From positions 62,001 to 126,000 of the forward strand of contig NZ_QEYO01000011.1 in the NCBI RefSeq assembly GCF_023718305.1: a stretch of DNA of 64,000 bases, given 5' to 3'. Position numbers and translations under genes: made by a program. Under the pieces are notes generated by a model. It worked only from the letters and a program-made list of their open reading frames with translations. It did no database searches and had not been told where the DNA came from. Below, piece by piece: positions 1-9,262 of the stretch; positions within the stretch are counted from its first letter, which is position 1; every line of letters begins with the position of its first letter. The DNA comes from Gramella sp. AN32 (GTDB lineage Bacteria; Bacteroidota; Bacteroidia; Flavobacteriales; Flavobacteriaceae).

Positions 1-179
1 ATAACCTTTTTTAAATCGGCTTTTAGATCGTTTATAGTACTCAATTCAACCTCAGTTAAATTTTCACCAACTATGAGGTAATAATTTTCAACTTCGGGTT
101 TGGTACAGGCAAGAAATAAAACCAATGCCGAAATAAGGCCTAGTAAGTATACCGGTTTTAGCTTAAAAATTTCCGTCAT
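1..179 (-). CDS. Lipoprotein of unknown function, N-terminus only
   Basis: An open frame starts at an ATG (complement of 177-179) and runs off the left edge, giving about 59 residues. It opens with a hydrophobic segment ending in a lipobox-like LFLAC, so a lipoprotein is likely. The following stretch (VENYYLIVGENLTEVELST, then a short amphipathic helix) resembles the start of secreted glycosidases that begin with a small alpha/beta domain, such as GH115 or GH67-type alpha-glucuronidases, but 59 residues do not decide this. It lies downstream of the SusC/SusD pair on the same strand, separated from it by a terminator-like hairpin. Confidence 0.6.
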   Translation of the reverse strand, partial: MTEIFKLKPVYLLGLISALVLFLACTKPEVENYYLIVGENLTEVELSTINDLKADLKKV

Positions 180-219
180 ATTACATTGGTATGTAGAATT
201 TACATGGAGCAGTTAAAAA

Positions 220-249
220 TATAGGCAGGGAAATATTCGCCTGCCTATA
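220..249 (-). terminator. Rho-independent terminator after the first SusD gene
   Basis: A perfect 10-bp inverted repeat (TATAGGCAGG with CCTGCCTATA) encloses a 10-base loop. Read on the minus strand it is followed by a short T-run (ATTTTTAAC). It lies just past the SusD stop, so it probably ends the SusC-SusD transcript before the lipoprotein gene that starts at 179. Confidence 0.7.
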
Positions 250-295
250 TAAACTAAACTAATTCAAAATTCAAATAAGTACTTCAAGTGTTTTT

Positions 296-1942
296 TTAAT
301 AATTAGGATTTTGCTCCATTGTTTCAGGAGAAATCTCTATTTCTTTTATTGGGATTGGCCTTAATAAATGCTTGGAAGGATCAAAAGCACCGTGATCTAT
401 ATAGTGTGGATTGTAAAGACTTACTTTTTCTTCTAATTTCCCCATTCGTTTTAAGACAGCCCATCTATTGGACTCCCCTATAAGTTCTAAAGCACGCTCT
501 ACTAATATGGTATCTAAATCGATGTTTGTATAGTAATCTGCAACCCCTGTTGCCCGTTCTCTTACTCTGTTTAAATGAAATAAAGCCTGCGTAGGATTAC
601 CTGCTCCTAGAAAAGCCTCAGCAGCAATTAAGTGCGTTCCGGCCACTCTAAACACAAAAGTATCACGAGCCCCATCTCCTGTTCCTGAAAAAATCTGGTC
701 GTCAAATTTCTTCATGATGGGGAAGTTGATAAATTCTGGATTGAGCGAATATTTGTAAATTACACCCTCAATATCTTCTGGTCTTCCAAATAAATATTGA
801 TCGGGTTGATACACCCAGTAATCATTTAATCGTTCTTTTAATTCGGCAGTGCCTAAAGCATATTTAGGGAAATAAACTATGGTATCTCCAGGATTGATTA
901 CGTCTTCACCCAGCCCACTTTCTTCATCGGCTATAATGGTTCTGTGAATAGTAACATTTTCCCTTGTATCGTTATCTGTAAATAACGAATAGAAATATGG
1001 CGTGGGCATTAAGCTATTCCCTTTTTCGCCATAAAGGTTTGCTCTACTTACGCCAGGCAGGTTAAAAACCTGGTTCATAAAGAGAGAATGCTTCGTATTA
1101 CCCCTATCTGAAGCAAAACCAGTTTCTCCCCACTGGGTTGCAAAAAGAATTTCCGGATTTATTTGATTATCGTAATCAAAAACCTCTGCAAAAGACTGAC
1201 TTCTAATATCGTAAGAACCAATAGCTAATACGGCTAAATCGGCAGCGGTTTGAAAATCGGTACTTTCACCGTAATTTTTATATGCCCTGGTTAAATATAC
1301 CTCAGCCAATACGTGTTGCGCTGCTCGTTTCGAAAACCTTCCTGTTTCCGGATCATCCTTCAAATTTGGAATAGCGGCCTCCAACTCTTCTATAATTAAA
1401 TTATAGGTGGCTTCTTCTGAAGAACGTGTATAATTATTACGAATACTTTGTGGCTCTTCAAAATCCAATACCACGCCTCCAAATTGTTGTGCTAAATTAA
1501 AAAATGCCAGAGCCCTTAAAGCTCTTGCCTGCGCTATGCCATAAGTTTTCTCTTCTAACATACCCGGGCTCCAACTAATTTGATTTTCAAATCGGTTGAT
1601 TGCGGTATTGGCTTTTGAAATTACTGCATAATTTGTGTTCCAAAGACCATTCGTTTGAGGCGCATTAAATCCAACATAATCATTTTCACTTGAGGTAGAA
1701 AATATTTCCCCCTGAGTTGTAAAAATGTCAGTTCCCGCAAATTTGTAGTTATAATTGTTGTAAACACCTCTTACGGCATTATAAATTCCTACGATTAGTT
1801 GGTCAGCGTTATTTTCATCAAGAAAATTCTCACTGGTTATTTGTGTGTATATCTCTTCTTCTATGTAATCCTCACAACCACTAAACGAGAGTGTAAAGAC
1901 CAGAATAACTGTTATTCGTTTTATATTTTTTATTGTTTTCAT
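296..1942 (-). CDS. SusD/RagB family glycan-binding lipoprotein (pair 1)
   Basis: The 548-residue product is a typical SusD: a signal peptide ending in the lipobox FSGC, an N-terminal helical TPR-like region with the family's 'RALAFFNLAQQFGGVVL' pattern near residues 140-160, and a C-terminal half ending in the usual 'NP.Y' motif (QNPNY). SusD proteins sit on the outer surface and hand glycans to the partner SusC channel. The gene starts 20 bp after its SusC partner ends, so the two form one transcript. Its sequence is clearly different from the other two SusD proteins in the window, which suggests a separate ligand. The ligand cannot be read from the sequence. Confidence 0.95.
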   Translation of the reverse strand: MKTIKNIKRITVILVFTLSFSGCEDYIEEEIYTQITSENFLDENNADQLIVGIYNAVRGVYNNYNYKFAGTDIFTTQGEIFSTSSENDYVGFNAPQTNGLWNTNYAVISKANTAINRFENQISWSPGMLEEKTYGIAQARALRALAFFNLAQQFGGVVLDFEEPQSIRNNYTRSSEEATYNLIIEELEAAIPNLKDDPETGRFSKRAAQHVLAEVYLTRAYKNYGESTDFQTAADLAVLAIGSYDIRSQSFAEVFDYDNQINPEILFATQWGETGFASDRGNTKHSLFMNQVFNLPGVSRANLYGEKGNSLMPTPYFYSLFTDNDTRENVTIHRTIIADEESGLGEDVINPGDTIVYFPKYALGTAELKERLNDYWVYQPDQYLFGRPEDIEGVIYKYSLNPEFINFPIMKKFDDQIFSGTGDGARDTFVFRVAGTHLIAAEAFLGAGNPTQALFHLNRVRERATGVADYYTNIDLDTILVERALELIGESNRWAVLKRMGKLEEKVSLYNPHYIDHGAFDPSKHLLRPIPIKEIEISPETMEQNPNY

Positions 1943-1962
1943 CTTGAATAAAATTTTAAAAA

Positions 1963-4900
1963 TTAGTAAGACAACTTAAGTCCAAATAATACTGTTTTGG
2001 TCATATACCCTGCGTTATAAGAGTTCTGTAAGGCTGTCTCTGGATCTGGCCCTTTGTAATCGGTAAACGTAAATGGGTTTTGCACATTTAGGGTTAATCG
2101 TAGACTGGACATTTTTACTTTGTCCAATACAGGCTGCTGGAATTCATAGCCTAATCCTATATTCCCAATTTTCACAAAACTTAGATCTTCATAATACCAT
2201 TCTCCCGGGTGACCATATTCTGGTGCAGGATACTTTGCATCAGGATTATTGGGTGTCCAGTAGTCTAAGTGTATTTTATTGAATTTAGCATCGTCTCCTT
2301 GATATGGTGCAAAATGTGAATAAAATTCAGAGTGCCCGAATGATCCCTGTCTGGTATATGCCTGTACAGAAAAATCGAAGTTTCTATAGGTAAATGTATT
2401 GGTCATACCTCCTATCCAATCTGGAGAAACAGAACCTAAAACTACTTTGTCTTCAGCTCCTATGGTACCGCTGTTATCCTGGTCTTTATATTTATATTGC
2501 CCGGGAAAATTACCATAAACCGCCGCCTCTGCTGCTTCATCTATTTGCCATATACCTTCAACTTCGTAACTATAAATCGCATCTACGGGTTGACCTACTT
2601 GCAATACCCCATGAGAACCATAAGTTTCTTTATCTAAATCGCCATCCAGCTTTAAAATTTGATTTTCGTTCTTAGCAAAGTTTAAATTTGTAGTCCATCT
2701 AAAATCATCAGTTTGAATATTCACGGTGTTTAAAGTTACCTCTATACCTTTATTTTCAACCGATCCGTAATTACCTACAGCTGTACCATAACCTGTAATA
2801 TTTGACAAAGTTTTATTTAAAATAGCGTCTACTGTTTTTTTTCTATATAGATCTAGACCTAAACGTATCCTATTCTGGAAAATGCCCATATCTAAACCAA
2901 TATTGACCTCTTTAGAACGTTCCCAGGTTAGATCATAGTTAGGCAAACCATTTACATCTACCCCGTTGGTATGTGTATTTCCAAATACATAATCAGACCC
3001 CCCTAAGAAAGCAAAAGAGCTATATGCACTTACAGGACTATCATTACCAGATTCCCCATAACTTAAACGAAATTTTAAATTGCTTAACCAATCGGTATCC
3101 TGTAGAAATTCCTCATCGCTAGCCTTCCAGGCAAATGCAGCGGAAGGAAAGAATGCCCATTCGTTATTTACTGCTAATTTTGAAGAACCATCATATCTAC
3201 CGGTAAAAGTAAATAGATACCTATCTAAAATGCTATAATTTAAACGTGCGGCATAGGATGCTAGTGTTTCCTTTCTATAGTTTGTGTTATAAGCCCTTAC
3301 GTCTAAACCTGCCGAGGTATTATAAAATAAATATGCATCGGTATCAAAATTTCTGGTTTCTATATTACTCCATTCGAGTTGATTGTAATATAATGATGAA
3401 ATCAATGTGGCTTTTAAATTTTGAGCTTCGGAAATGTCGAAGTTAAAATCTAATATATTGTCCCAGGTATATGAAGTTTTAAAAGAAGCATCATAATGAG
3501 ATTGAATTCTGGAAGGATCATTACGGGATGATTTTGTAAATAAACCTCTATACTCCCCAAATCTAGTATTTTTAAGATTTGGTGCAAATTGTGTTTTAAA
3601 ACTCAGCCATTCGGTTGGCTGGTAATTTAAAAAAACATTGGCAATTACATCTAAAGATCTTGTGTTTGTTCTCCAGGCACCATTGGCATCATAATAAGGA
3701 TTTGTAAAACGTCCGTCCTGATCGTCTGGAAACAATATAACATTCCCATCCGGATCAAAAGAATTTACCGTTGGAGGCAAACGTAAAGTACTTCTGAATA
3801 ACTCCCTACTACCTTCTTCACGTTCAGAAAGTGCTAAATAGGTTTTTAAACCCACCGTGAATTTATCAGTCACTTTCTTGGATAATGACGCACTTAAATT
3901 ATAACGTTCGTAGCCTTCTATACCAACCACACCTTCATCACTTAAATAACCAATCGATCCGTTATAAATCAATCCATTACTACCCCCAGACATTCCTAGA
4001 TTATGGCTTGTTTGAATTCCTGTATGGCGATAATCTGCTGGCCAATCGGTATAACGACGATTAGCAACATTCGCGGCCTCTTCATTTGTATCTTTTATTT
4101 CTCTTGAAATATCAACCTCTATATCGTTATAATCTTCAACGGTAGCTATATAACCATCTTGAAAAAGACCTTTCCAGGCGGTACTTCTTAAGGTTTTTTC
4201 AACAAAATCTACATACTCATCCCCGTTATACATATCGGGTATATTGGTTGCAGAACGCACTCCTAAAGTTGCCTCATAAGTGAACACGGTTTTACCTTCA
4301 ATCCCATTTTTGGTGGTAATAATCACCACTCCATTGGCACCCCTGGCTCCATAAATTGCGGTGGCCGAAGCATCTTTCAACACATCCATTTGCTGGATAT
4401 CGGCGGGGTTCAAAATATTAATATCGTCAAAAAACACCCCGTCTACAACATATAAGGGCTTTGAAAGGTCATCTGCGGCATCATCACTAATTCCATCGCG
4501 ACCGGCATTTGTATTTTTAATAACCGTATTCCCCCTAATATCAATAGACAGCGGCGCCCCTGGCTTGTTACTTAAAGTCCGCACATCTACACCTGCGATC
4601 CGACCCTGTATAGCTTGCCCAATATCTGTCTTTTTTTGTTCGGTTAATGTTTTATTATCTATTGATGATACCGCACCGGTTAGATCACTCTTTTTAACAG
4701 ATCCATAGCCTATTACCACGACTTCAGAAAGCTGGGAAGCATCATCAGTTAATTGAACGTTCAATTGGGTCTGTCCTTCATAAGTAACCTCCTTCGTTTG
4801 AAAGCCTAAAAAAGAAAATATAATAATATCCCCATTTTCAGCTTGAATTTCGTAGTTCCCGTCAAAATCTGTAGCGGTTCCAATAGAAGTTCCTTTAATA

Positions 4901-5028
4901 ATGACATTTACTCCAGGAATAGGAATGTCCTGACTATCGGTCACAATTCCTGAAACTTTAGATTGTGCCCAGGTCGTAGACAAACCACCTATTAAGAAAG
5001 CAATTAATAAAAGTTTAAATTTTTCCAT
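1963..5028 (-). CDS. SusC/RagA family TonB-dependent outer-membrane transporter (pair 1)
   Basis: The predicted 1021-residue protein has a signal peptide ending TTWAQ, a carboxypeptidase-regulatory-like domain (KVSGIVTDSQDIPIPGVNV), a plug domain with the DVLKDASATAIYGARGANGV signature and a long beta-barrel ending in LKLSY. I place the start at the ATG at 5028; an in-frame TTG at 5037 is the only upstream alternative. SusC proteins import oligosaccharides with TonB energy. The gene is first of the SusC-SusD pair and divergent from the DUF1080/Gfo-Idh cassette, with shared inverted sites between them, so both may answer the same signal. It is not closely similar to the two SusC paralogs further right. 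Confidence 0.95.
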   Translation of the reverse strand: MEKFKLLLIAFLIGGLSTTWAQSKVSGIVTDSQDIPIPGVNVIIKGTSIGTATDFDGNYEIQAENGDIIIFSFLGFQTKEVTYEGQTQLNVQLTDDASQLSEVVVIGYGSVKKSDLTGAVSSIDNKTLTEQKKTDIGQAIQGRIAGVDVRTLSNKPGAPLSIDIRGNTVIKNTNAGRDGISDDAADDLSKPLYVVDGVFFDDINILNPADIQQMDVLKDASATAIYGARGANGVVIITTKNGIEGKTVFTYEATLGVRSATNIPDMYNGDEYVDFVEKTLRSTAWKGLFQDGYIATVEDYNDIEVDISREIKDTNEEAANVANRRYTDWPADYRHTGIQTSHNLGMSGGSNGLIYNGSIGYLSDEGVVGIEGYERYNLSASLSKKVTDKFTVGLKTYLALSEREEGSRELFRSTLRLPPTVNSFDPDGNVILFPDDQDGRFTNPYYDANGAWRTNTRSLDVIANVFLNYQPTEWLSFKTQFAPNLKNTRFGEYRGLFTKSSRNDPSRIQSHYDASFKTSYTWDNILDFNFDISEAQNLKATLISSLYYNQLEWSNIETRNFDTDAYLFYNTSAGLDVRAYNTNYRKETLASYAARLNYSILDRYLFTFTGRYDGSSKLAVNNEWAFFPSAAFAWKASDEEFLQDTDWLSNLKFRLSYGESGNDSPVSAYSSFAFLGGSDYVFGNTHTNGVDVNGLPNYDLTWERSKEVNIGLDMGIFQNRIRLGLDLYRKKTVDAILNKTLSNITGYGTAVGNYGSVENKGIEVTLNTVNIQTDDFRWTTNLNFAKNENQILKLDGDLDKETYGSHGVLQVGQPVDAIYSYEVEGIWQIDEAAEAAVYGNFPGQYKYKDQDNSGTIGAEDKVVLGSVSPDWIGGMTNTFTYRNFDFSVQAYTRQGSFGHSEFYSHFAPYQGDDAKFNKIHLDYWTPNNPDAKYPAPEYGHPGEWYYEDLSFVKIGNIGLGYEFQQPVLDKVKMSSLRLTLNVQNPFTFTDYKGPDPETALQNSYNAGYMTKTVLFGLKLSY

Positions 5029-5085
5029 GTAATTCAATATTGTTTTGTTAGTTGTGCTAATTTATAGTTAAAAGAGTGTTAACCG

Positions 5086-5112
5086 ATGGACATTTTCTTC
5101 CAAACCATGGAT
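5086..5112 (+). promoter_or_regulatory. Candidate operator, copy 1 of an inverted 27-bp pair
   Basis: The 27-bp site starts ATGGACAT and ends CATGGAT, with CAAAC in the right half. The same pattern at the same internal spacing occurs in opposite orientation at 5205-5231. Inside the site the half-motif ATGGA recurs with a 21-bp period, two helical turns, which is the spacing typical of AraC-family DNA binding. It lies in the divergent region between SusC (5028) and the DUF1080 gene (5288). The identity of the binding protein is inference. Confidence 0.5.
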
Positions 5113-5204
5113 AAAATCTTCAAATAAAATACTATGATTCAAATTTTTAAAAATGGATAAATACCCTTACATTCTTTTGAAAAAAAGATGGGAATAACAT
5201 ACAA

Positions 5205-5231
5205 ATCCATGAGTTTGCATAAGATGTCCAT
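5205..5231 (-). promoter_or_regulatory. Candidate operator, copy 2 of an inverted 27-bp pair
   Basis: Read on the minus strand this site begins ATGGACAT and ends CATGGAT, matching the site at 5086-5112 in 21 of 27 positions with no gap. The two copies face opposite directions and their starts are about two-thirds of the way apart across the 259-bp divergent region, so each is close to one of the two divergent transcripts. Confidence 0.5.
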
Positions 5232-5287
5232 TAAGGAATCCATAAAAAAAAGTATTTTCACGAAATATTCATCAAAGTAATTTTAAC

Positions 5288-6673
5288 ATGAAAAATCCTT
5301 TTTTTTACAACAAAATATTATTAATCGCCCTGGTGGCTTTATTTGTAAAATGCAAAGAAGCCCCCCAGGATGATACACCCTGGATAAACTTATTTGACGG
5401 AACAAGCCTAAATGGTTGGCACCAGAAGGGTGGCGATGCAGAATATACGGTTAGAGAAGGCACTATTGTAGGTAGTACTGTACATGATACACCCAATTCT
5501 TTTTTAACTACCGATAAAACATACGGGGACTTTATTTTAGAATTGGATTATAAAGTCGATTCCACTATGAATTCCGGGATTCAAATAAGAAGTAATAGTT
5601 ATCCTTATTATAAAGACGGTAGAGTGCATGGATATCAGGTAGAAATTGACCCTTCCAAAAGATCCTGGAGCGGGGGAATTTATGACGAATCCCGACGTGG
5701 ATGGTTGAATACCCTGGAAAACAACCCCGAAGCTCAAAAAGCTTTTAAGCAAAATGATTGGAACCATTACCGCATTGAAGCCATAGGGGATACTATTAAA
5801 ACCTGGATCAATGACGTGCCGGCATCCCATCTGGTAGATGACAAGACGGCCAGTGGTTTTATTAGTCTACAAGTACATAGTATTAAACCCGACAACAATG
5901 AAGGCACAGAAATTGTCTGGAAAAACATAAGAATATTAACAGACAGTGTTTCTAAATATTCTACTAAATCGCCTATTGAACCCATCTTAACTAATAACCA
6001 ATTAACCATTGACGAAAATAAAAATGGATGGAAATTATTATGGGACGGCAAAACAACAAATGGATGGCGTGGTGCTAAATTGGATAGTTTCCCTGAAAAA
6101 GGCTGGAAGATTGAAAACGGTGTTCTTAGCGTTTTAGCATCCGGCGGAGAAGAATCGACTGCTGGTGGAGATATTGTAACCACAGAGCAGTATAGCGATT
6201 TTGAATTAAAAGTTGATTTTAAATTAACACCTGGAGCCAATAGTGGAATAAAATATTATGTGGATACAAAGCTTAATAAAGGAGAGGGATCTTCTATTGG
6301 TCTGGAATATCAAATTTTAGATGACGATTTGCACCCCGATGCAAAATTAGGAAACCACGAAGGAAGCCGAACGGTTGGTTCCTTGTACGATTTGATTCAA
6401 GCCGATACCAATAAACCTATTAAACCGGTTGGGGAATGGAATACCGCCCATATTATTTCTAATAACAACCATGTGGAGCATTGGCTAAATGGCGTGAAAA
6501 TATTGGAATACGAAAGGAAGAGTGACGTATACAAAAAACTGGTGTCTGAAAGTAAATATGCCAAATGGCCAAATTTTGGCGAATTAGATAAGGGTGAAAT
6601 ATTACTGCAGGATCATGGAGATCTTGTATCCTTCAAAAACATAAAAATTCGTCCTCTTAACAATAATCAGTAA
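5288..6673 (+). CDS. Two-domain DUF1080 (3-keto-disaccharide hydrolase family) lipoprotein
   Basis: The 461-residue protein carries a hydrophobic leader ending FVKCKE (probable lipoprotein) and two tandem DUF1080 concanavalin-like domains: about residues 32-217 (start [13 protein letters not shown]) and 247-458 (start [13 protein letters not shown]). Each has the family's NSGI and GxEYQ/GYQVE strand motifs. DUF1080 proteins have been shown in gut Bacteroides to hydrolyse glycosides first oxidised at C3 to the 3-keto form. Here the gene is followed after 12 bp by two exported Gfo/Idh/MocA oxidoreductases, the partner type that makes the keto sugar. The two domains are diverged from one another, so they may act on different keto-glycosides. 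Substrate is unknown. Confidence 0.88.
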   Translation: MKNPFFYNKILLIALVALFVKCKEAPQDDTPWINLFDGTSLNGWHQKGGDAEYTVREGTIVGSTVHDTPNSFLTTDKTYGDFILELDYKVDSTMNSGIQIRSNSYPYYKDGRVHGYQVEIDPSKRSWSGGIYDESRRGWLNTLENNPEAQKAFKQNDWNHYRIEAIGDTIKTWINDVPASHLVDDKTASGFISLQVHSIKPDNNEGTEIVWKNIRILTDSVSKYSTKSPIEPILTNNQLTIDENKNGWKLLWDGKTTNGWRGAKLDSFPEKGWKIENGVLSVLASGGEESTAGGDIVTTEQYSDFELKVDFKLTPGANSGIKYYVDTKLNKGEGSSIGLEYQILDDDLHPDAKLGNHEGSRTVGSLYDLIQADTNKPIKPVGEWNTAHIISNNNHVEHWLNGVKILEYERKSDVYKKLVSESKYAKWPNFGELDKGEILLQDHGDLVSFKNIKIRPLNNNQ

Positions 6674-6685
6674 ACAGCAATTATA

Positions 6686-8035
6686 ATGAGTTCAAACAGA
6701 AGAAATTTTATAAAAAAGACAGCCTTGGGCGCAGTAGGAGCTACTTTCGCCTCCACCAGTATAAATGCCATGACAGCTAAAAGCTATTCTAAAATAATAG
6801 GCGCGAATGACAGGATAAATATTGCTCTTCAGGGATTAGGGAGAAGGTATGGTGCATACATACCGGCAATTGCAGACCAAAAAAACAATGTGGAACTAAG
6901 CTATTTATGCGATGTCATGAAAAGCCAGCGGGAGAAAGCTGCATTAGCCGTTTCTGAAAAAATTAGTAATAAGCCCAAACTCGAAAATGATATCAGGAAT
7001 ATACTCAACGACAAAAATGTAGATGCCATATTCATGGCAACACCAGACCACTGGCACGCTCCCGGTGCCTGTATGGCCATGCAAGCTGGTAAACACGTTT
7101 ATTTAGAAAAACCATGTAGCCATAACCTGGAAGAAGGCGAATTACTTATCGCTTATCAAAAAAAATACAACAAGGTGGTACAAATGGGGAATCAACAACG
7201 TTCCTCATTGCAATCCCAAGAGATCATAAAGGACATTCATAACGGAGTTATTGGAGATGTATATAATGCTATTGCCTTTTACACCAGTAAAAGAGGCCGT
7301 GTTCCTAATCAGGTACAAGCTCCTCCACCTGAAGGTTTAGACTGGGATCTCTTCCAGGGCCCAGCTCCGAGAAGAGCTTATACCCACGACACCTGGAATT
7401 ATAACTGGCACTGGTATGGTTGGGATTATGGTACTGCCGAAATGGGAAACAATGCTACCCATGAACTGGATATTGCACGTTGGGCTTTAGATGTAAAATA
7501 TCCTGAACACGTAGAGGTTAAAGCAGGAAAATTCCATTATAAAGATGATGGCTGGGAAATGTATGATACGATGGAAGCTACTTTTCGTTTTGCCGGTAAC
7601 AGGACTATTCAATGGGATGGGCGCAGTAGAAATGGATATGACAAATATGGTGCAGGACGGGGCACCCTTATTTATGGTTCCAACGGCTCTGTTTTTATAG
7701 ATAGGGATGGTTATAAATTATATGATTTAAAAGGTGAACTTATTAAAGAAAATGTAATATCAGGCCTGGAAGATGGCAATGCCCTCGGTGGCGGTGGCGG
7801 TCTCTCTGGAGCACATACGCTAAACTTTTTTGATGCCATAAGGGGAAAAGCAGAATTAACCTCTCCTATTGAGGAAGGTGCTATCAGTCAAACCTTAACA
7901 CATTACGCTAATATTGCGTCAAGGATAGACCAGTCCTTTGAAGTTGACGAAAATAATGGACGTATTTACAACAGGGACGCCATGAAATTATGGTCCAGAA
8001 CTTACGAACCCGGTTGGGAAATTAAACCTGTTTAA
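6686..8035 (+). CDS. Tat-exported Gfo/Idh/MocA family oxidoreductase
   Basis: The 449-residue protein starts with a twin-arginine signal (NRRNFIKKTALGAVGA), so it should be folded with its NAD(P) cofactor and exported to the periplasm. A Rossmann motif (INIALQGLGRR, residues 45-53), the nicotinamide-site EKP motif (141-143) and a HELDIARWALDV helix place it in the Gfo/Idh/MocA superfamily. Members oxidise sugar hydroxyls, often C3 of a hexoside. It sits 12 bp after the DUF1080 gene and 39 bp before a second Gfo/Idh gene, consistent with an oxidise-then-hydrolyse module. Stereochemical specificity and the electron acceptor in the periplasm cannot be inferred. Confidence 0.9.
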   Translation: MSSNRRNFIKKTALGAVGATFASTSINAMTAKSYSKIIGANDRINIALQGLGRRYGAYIPAIADQKNNVELSYLCDVMKSQREKAALAVSEKISNKPKLENDIRNILNDKNVDAIFMATPDHWHAPGACMAMQAGKHVYLEKPCSHNLEEGELLIAYQKKYNKVVQMGNQQRSSLQSQEIIKDIHNGVIGDVYNAIAFYTSKRGRVPNQVQAPPPEGLDWDLFQGPAPRRAYTHDTWNYNWHWYGWDYGTAEMGNNATHELDIARWALDVKYPEHVEVKAGKFHYKDDGWEMYDTMEATFRFAGNRTIQWDGRSRNGYDKYGAGRGTLIYGSNGSVFIDRDGYKLYDLKGELIKENVISGLEDGNALGGGGGLSGAHTLNFFDAIRGKAELTSPIEEGAISQTLTHYANIASRIDQSFEVDENNGRIYNRDAMKLWSRTYEPGWEIKPV

Positions 8036-8074
8036 ATTAAAATACATTGTACCTTTAATGTCCAAAAATTTCAC

Positions 8075-9262
8075 ATGAAAAGAAGAGAATTTATTATCAA
8101 AGGCTCCATAGCATCTGCAGCGATCACAACATCTGCAACAGCCATGGCCAATGTGCTTGATTTTAAAAATGCCCATGGAACTCTAAATATTGGAGTTATT
8201 GGTACCGGTGATAGAGGAACCGGCCTTACTTCAAATATTAATACCATAGATAATTTTAATGTAATTGCCTGCTGTGATATTTTACCTTTTAGATTAGAAA
8301 ATGGTTTAAAAACTGTTAAGGGTAAAGCAAAAGCTTATAGTGATTATCGTAAATTATTAGAGAATAAAGATGTTGACGCGGTATTGGTCACCACTCCTTT
8401 TAATACACATTCACAAATAGCAATTGATGCAATTGATGCCGGTAAACATGTGTATTGTGAAAAAACAATGGCTAAAGGTTATGATGGTATAGAAAACCTT
8501 GCAAAAAAGGTACAAGAATTCAGCAGCACTATTTTTCAGACCGGTCATCAATATCATAGTTCCAGATTGTATACCCATGTTGTAGACCTTATAAAAGAGG
8601 GAAAAATAGGAAAAATCGCTGCTTTTGAATGCCAGTGGAACAGGCATGGAAATTGGAGACGCCCCGTTCCCAGCCCGGAATTGGAAAAAATTATAAACTG
8701 GAGAATGTATCGCGAATTTTCGGGAGGGTTGGCTGCAGAACTCTGTTCCCATCAAATAGATTTTACCAACTGGGTATTAGACGAAACTCCAAACCAGGTT
8801 ATGGGGACTGGCGGTATAGATTACTGGAAAGATGGTCGTGAGACCTACGATAATATTCATTTAATCTACAGCTATCCCAGTGGAGTAGACGCTAAATTTA
8901 CTTGTTTAACCAGCAATGCCAAAGATGGATATCAAATAAAAGTCATGGGAGATAAGGGTACCATTATCTTAGATTATTCTAAAGCCTGGTTTTATCCTGA
9001 AGGCGGTAATAAAAAAGAATTAGGCATTGTTGACGGTGTCTCCGGGGCTACGGTTAAATGGGATAAAGGGCTGGGCATTCCTATTTCAGTTCCTCATAAA
9101 GAACCTAGCCTACAAGCTTTAATAGATTTTAGGGACAATATCATTAATAACAGAAGGCCTATATCCGATATTAAAACTGGGGCGAATACAGCCATATGTA
9201 TTCAAATGGGATTAGATGCCATGTATAATAATGAAATTATTAAAAGTCCCGCATTTTATTAA
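8075..9262 (+). CDS. Tat-exported Gfo/Idh/MocA family oxidoreductase, second copy
   Basis: This 395-residue protein has its own twin-arginine leader (KRREFIIKGSIASAA), a Rossmann fold start (LNIGVIGTGDRGTG, 37-50) and a modified catalytic motif: EKT at 129-131 where EKP is the usual form. A SHQIDFTNWVLDE helix supplies the conserved histidine region. It is only distantly similar to the preceding Gfo/Idh protein, so the two probably act on different sugars or in opposite directions (oxidation of the glycoside and reduction of the released keto sugar). It is the last gene of the three-gene plus-strand cassette. Confidence 0.88.
   Translation: MKRREFIIKGSIASAAITTSATAMANVLDFKNAHGTLNIGVIGTGDRGTGLTSNINTIDNFNVIACCDILPFRLENGLKTVKGKAKAYSDYRKLLENKDVDAVLVTTPFNTHSQIAIDAIDAGKHVYCEKTMAKGYDGIENLAKKVQEFSSTIFQTGHQYHSSRLYTHVVDLIKEGKIGKIAAFECQWNRHGNWRRPVPSPELEKIINWRMYREFSGGLAAELCSHQIDFTNWVLDETPNQVMGTGGIDYWKDGRETYDNIHLIYSYPSGVDAKFTCLTSNAKDGYQIKVMGDKGTIILDYSKAWFYPEGGNKKELGIVDGVSGATVKWDKGLGIPISVPHKEPSLQALIDFRDNIINNRRPISDIKTGANTAICIQMGLDAMYNNEIIKSPAFY

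Noticed and set aside
4361..4708. 115-codon plus-strand frame inside SusC pair 1
   Set aside because: It is antisense to the conserved plug domain and has no independent support.
5767..6240. 157-codon minus-strand open frame inside the DUF1080 gene
   Set aside because: It is antisense to well-conserved DUF1080 domains, has no family resemblance and no promoter or neighbour on that strand.
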